Of a stretch of DNA of 64,000 nucleotides, positions 27,931 to 64,000 are shown in pieces (the stretch's first letter is position 1; each line of letters begins with the position of its first letter). The stretch comes from Flaccisagitta enflata. Taxonomy: Eukaryota > Chaetognatha > Sagittoidea > Aphragmophora. A program made the position numbers and the translations under genes. The notes under the pieces are model-generated. The model searched no databases, had not been told where the DNA came from, and was given only the letters and a program-made list of their open reading frames with translations. The DNA lies in assembly GCA_965153355.1 (NCBI GenBank), contig OZ231126.1:1054001-1118000 (forward strand). The letters are read 5' to 3'.

Positions 27931-28821
27931 TGCCTAACGTCAGAGTGTTTTAAAGAAAACTTCAAGTGCATCTGACTGAAAATTGTATCCCCCTTTTTCC
28001 CTTACGAATATTTCACGATTCAGCGACGTCTTCATTGATGGAAAAATAAAAATGAAAGACAGAGAGAAAAAAGAAAGAAAGAAAAAAACATGAAGTAAAA
28101 ACAGGAAATTTTATATAATGGTAATGGTAATTGTAAGGAAAAAGAAAATAGAGTAATAAAAAAAAAGAAAGAAAGAAAGAAAGGCCAAAACTCTTCTTTT
28201 ATTGTCTTGTGAAAAAAGAAGATGGAATCGAATTTTGTGCGGCACACGCAAACTCATGTGAGTGCATTTCTTATATCAGTATGGACATGTCAAAAAAGTC
28301 CTTTTTCTTGGGTAATGCCGCAAATCTTAAACCTCTTGTCATGATCGGGGGAGTGAGAGAGTAAGAAGATGAGAGGGAAGGACAGAGTTTGGTAACAGAG
28401 TAAGTAAATCCTTGCAATGCCAAATCTGCGCTGTCGTTCTCGAGACAATCCAGCAAATTGCAGAACGAGCCTACGCCTTCTTTGTAGTTGGAATTGACTT
28501 TTGTAATGTTATAAGTTATATGTGAAGATCTTCGACAATTTTCTGCCAAATTTCTATGAAAACTCTTTTGTAAGTGCCCTGTACCGCTGGCATTGACACC
28601 ACACGTACAACATCTGACATCTTCAAACTGATGGATGATTTGAGGATCTATCAGCACCACCACAGAATAATTATGCGATGCGTTATTACCAAAATTAAAG
28701 AGACGCCTGGAGAACCAAACCAGAGCTACATAAGGCAGAGGAAGGAATCAAAGTTTTGGTTGATGTTGGATAAAAAGATAGAATTCGGTGTCACTTTTCA
28801 TCACAGAAGTATACAAAAACA
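27931..28821. other. No supported gene
   Basis: Includes A-rich GAAAGAAA runs near 28060-28180 and a 130-codon minus-strand frame (28271-28663) with no recognisable motif. Confidence 0.45.
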
Positions 28822-29022
28822 AGGCCGGATACACGGCCACCGAAGTCGCGTGCGGGTGGGCAGGGGCCATATTTGAGGTCACCAGACCATTTGGGCAGGA
28901 GCAGTGAGGTCAATGAAATAAAGTCGTAAAAAAAGTAAAGTGTGACCGACCAACCGACCGGCCAACCGACCGACCGACCGACGGACAAAGCGGGTTGTAG
29001 AGTCGCGTGCACGCGATTAAAA
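28822..29022 (+). repeat. Family A element
   Basis: Starts AGGCCGGATACACGGCCACC, contains GTGGGCAGGGGCC, GTAAAGTGTGACCGACC and CCGACCGACC, and ends GAGTCGCGTGCACGCGATTA with AAAA. Confidence 0.87.
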
Positions 29023-29067
29023 AACATCAACTCCCAGTTCCGTGACATCCAGAGAGATGCAGTACTT

Positions 29068-29073
<6 letters not shown>

Positions 29074-29124
<51 letters not shown>

Positions 29125-29350
29125 TCCAGAAAAGGAGGCAAAGACAGATGCAGAAAGACAGAAACAGAGACAGATACAGAAAAGAGGCAAAAGCCGGTTA
29201 AACAGGTACCCAAGTCGCGTGCAGTAATGTTGAAGTTCATTATGGTATTTTGGCTTCAGCAGTGAGTTAAGAAACGCTCATTAACACCTAAAAAATTAAA
29301 AAAAGTGACAGACGGATGGATTGACGGAACGGGTTTTAGAGATGTGTCAT
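29074..29350 (+). repeat. (GA)n, (CAGA)n and family A fragment
   Basis: (GA) at 29074-29108, CAGA units to 29125. From about 29190 comes a degenerate family A copy (CAAGTCGCGTGCAGTAATG, AAAAGTGACAGACGGATGG). Confidence 0.65.
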
Positions 29351-30205
29351 GTGTGCATGCAAATGGAAACGCGGGGAACGAGAGAAATGTCTATGTCTAA
29401 TTACAGTCTAAGTACAGTAGCTAAGTTTAAACCAAGTTTTGATGGCACGACTGCGCGACCTAGCTATGACAAAATCGCATTTGTTTGGTGGAAATCGATT
29501 TGGAAGATTTGAGAAGGATGATAACTAGTATCCAAGGATCGCACATGGTCAGCGGTACCCAATGTCCTGCTGGGATTAATCCAGTGAAGTGGAGTGAGAG
29601 CAGGGCAGCGGCCCCAAAAGGTACAATATGACGGCAATTTTTTGAAGGAAAATCAAGCGTTTCACCATACTTTTTGCATCAGTATCAGGATAATGATGGT
29701 CCTCAAATGCTTTTAGAAGACAAATTGTCTCTAAAGACACTTGATGTATACATTTTTTTCATATTTGGACCTCAAAAGTAATTTTAACTATGCAATTCAC
29801 CTGAAAATAGTCAAGAGAATCAAGAATTTTTGTAAAATCTTGATTACATTTTTTTATTCTTGCCTGCGGTTGAAATTATATTACTCTCTAATGAAAGGAA
29901 ATTTTGCATTTCCAAAAACATAGTTCTCTCTGTAAATGATTTTTAAGGAGAACTATGTTTTTCATTTTTTCATTTTTTCATTTTCTATGCAAATTTATAA
30001 TTTCAACCGCCCCTTGGTCACTGACCAAAAATGAAATTCTTAGTAATTTGCAGTAAATTTTCTTCATCAATTTTACCTTAATTAGGTTCTTTTTTGTTGA
30101 TAAGTGCAAAGCATGCAAAAAAAATATCTATTGTGACTTATTTCAATGATTATTTTGTTATAATCATTCAGTTTTACATATTTTCATTTCTTAATTTTGG
30201 CCCCC
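29351..30205. other. Intergenic DNA with a family B flank
   Basis: Mostly featureless. At 29540-29632 is the family B flanking block (GGTCAGCGGTACCC ... GCAGGGCAGCGGCCCC). An inverted pair AACATAGTTCTC/GAGAACTATG lies at 29917-29957. Confidence 0.5.
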
Positions 30206-30239
30206 GATGAAACACAAATGTTGCCTTCGGAAGACCACT

Positions 30240-30830
30240 GTCATATCCTGTAGAACACAGAAGGGAATTTCCATTCATCCTGAGGGGGCATGTTTCAGGC
30301 CTTAGATGACTGATTTAGGCCGCTGAAGGCAAATTTTAAGGCTGGAGGGCAGAATTAAGGCTTGGAGAGCCAATTTGAGGTTTGGAGGGAAAATTCAAGC
30401 CATGGAGGGTTGATTTTATGCTTGGAGGGCTAATTGAAGGTCTGGAAGGCAGATTTGAGGTCTGGGGGTCAGATTTGAGGTGGGGGGGGGCTGATTTGAA
30501 GCCTGGAAAGCTGATTTGAGGCCTGGAGGGCTAAATTGAGGGCTGGGAGGGCAAATTTGAGGCCAATGGAAGGGGGACGGAAAGACGGACATATGGAAAT
30601 TCCCCCCTGTGTTCTACAGGACATCGGCCTTTTGGGGCCGCTGCCCAAAAAGGCCGGATGCACGGCTACCAATGTGGCGTGCGGGTGGGCAGGAGCAGTG
30701 ATAAACAAGTCATTCAAGGATTGCACGTGGTCAACGGTACCCGAAGCTCTGGTTAAAGCTTAAGAAGTGAGAGCTCGCCAGTGGCCCTAAAGGGCCAATG
30801 TCCTGTAGGACAAAGGGGTATTTACCATCA
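30240..30830. repeat. Family B element fused to a family A 5' end
   Basis: Inverted ends TCCTGTAGAACACAGAAGGG (30248) and CCCCCTGTGTTCTACAGGA (30604). They bracket a core of about fourteen units like AGGCTGGAGGGCAGAATTA. It is followed by GGCCGCTGCCC, then the family A start (AGGCCGGATGCACGGCTACC) and another family B flank (GGTCAACGGTACCC). Confidence 0.75.
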
Positions 30831-31173
30831 GTGTCATTTTGTGAGTTCAGTCTGTAGTTTTGGCCCTTAAGCAATTTCACATGCATTGCAAATTGCTTAG
30901 GATCATTTGAAATAAGCTTTACTGCTTTTAAGCTAGATGATGAAAAAAAATTTGATTTAAAAGAAAACAGTAAAGTGAATCATACTTGTTTTGAGCTGTG
31001 CTAATTGGCCTTTATCATATTCAATGTAACAAACTAAAGCAATACTTGTCATACAACCAGATAAGCTAGTACCATTTGATACAGGTTTGTTTTGATTAAG
31101 ATTTCAGGATTTCATAGAAATGATCGTGAATTATTTCAAATGATTCTATTCCTAATGTGTTTTTTTCCTTCAG
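30831..31173 (+). other. Immediate upstream flank of TRPC exon 1 (as found)
   Basis: AT-rich intronic sequence ending in the polypyrimidine tract TTTTTTTCCTTCAG. Earlier coding exons, including the start codon, were not identified anywhere between 19.8 kb and here. Confidence 0.5.

Positions 31174-64000
<32,827 letters not shown>

Noticed and set aside
28271-28663. 130-codon minus-strand frame with several Cys
   Set aside because: No recognisable domain, no splice or composition support; could be an old transposon remnant, but I cannot show it.

Overview
This window is nuclear DNA of an intron-rich animal, most likely a marine invertebrate; I cannot name the phylum. The evidence is two animal genes with phase-consistent GT/AG introns (a CREC-family EF-hand protein and a TRPC-type channel), CR1/L2-like LINEs, several families of TA- and 8-bp-target DNA transposons, and an extreme load of micro- and minisatellites. 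Most long open frames in the window are translations of simple repeats. No rRNA, tRNA or prokaryotic feature was seen.

Layout. At 2-517 is an open frame of unknown identity, possibly the end of an upstream gene. At 4133-19772 (+) are six exons of a secreted/ER-luminal reticulocalbin/calumenin-like gene: signal peptide and four EF-hands, 256 codons joining without a frame break. The last EF-hands and an ER-retention tail were not found. Its introns hold nested TIR elements; at 10.2-12.1 kb and 14.7-17.0 kb the same two transposon families are nested in opposite orders. At 18.2-31.2 kb there is a 5'-truncated LINE (minus strand), long tetranucleotide tracts, a 309-bp direct duplication, a TA-flanked TIR element and a near-perfect 0.93-kb inverted repeat.

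At 31174-64000 and beyond (+) lies the N-terminal half of a TRPC-like channel: ankyrin domain exons, a 32-nt micro-exon, a zinc-site exon with the H-x3-C-x-C-x2-C pattern, and the linker-helix and pre-S1 exons. The membrane domain lies past the right edge. The gene's outstanding property is that at least five of its exon boundaries have been locally tandem-duplicated together with their splice sites: exon 2 (3 copies), exon 5 (acceptor motif x3, donor x2), exon 6 (11 copies), exon 7 (5 copies, 78 bp, in frame) and exon 8 (2 copies). I could not find an intact 3' half of exon 6, so the gene is either alternatively spliced in an unusual way, mis-assembled here, or decaying.

Mobile DNA dominates the rest. 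A CR1/L2-like LINE (58.6-62.3 kb) has an intact endonuclease-RT frame apart from a 593-bp MITE whose removal, leaving one TA, restores the frame. A 1.6-kb hAT-type element with an exact 8-bp duplication sits inside the exon 6 array. Two unnamed dispersed families recur: family A (ends in an approximately 18-bp palindrome followed by A-rich sequence, with GGAC-type repeats) and family B (roughly 60-bp inverted ends containing CCCCGAAGGGG around a minisatellite core).
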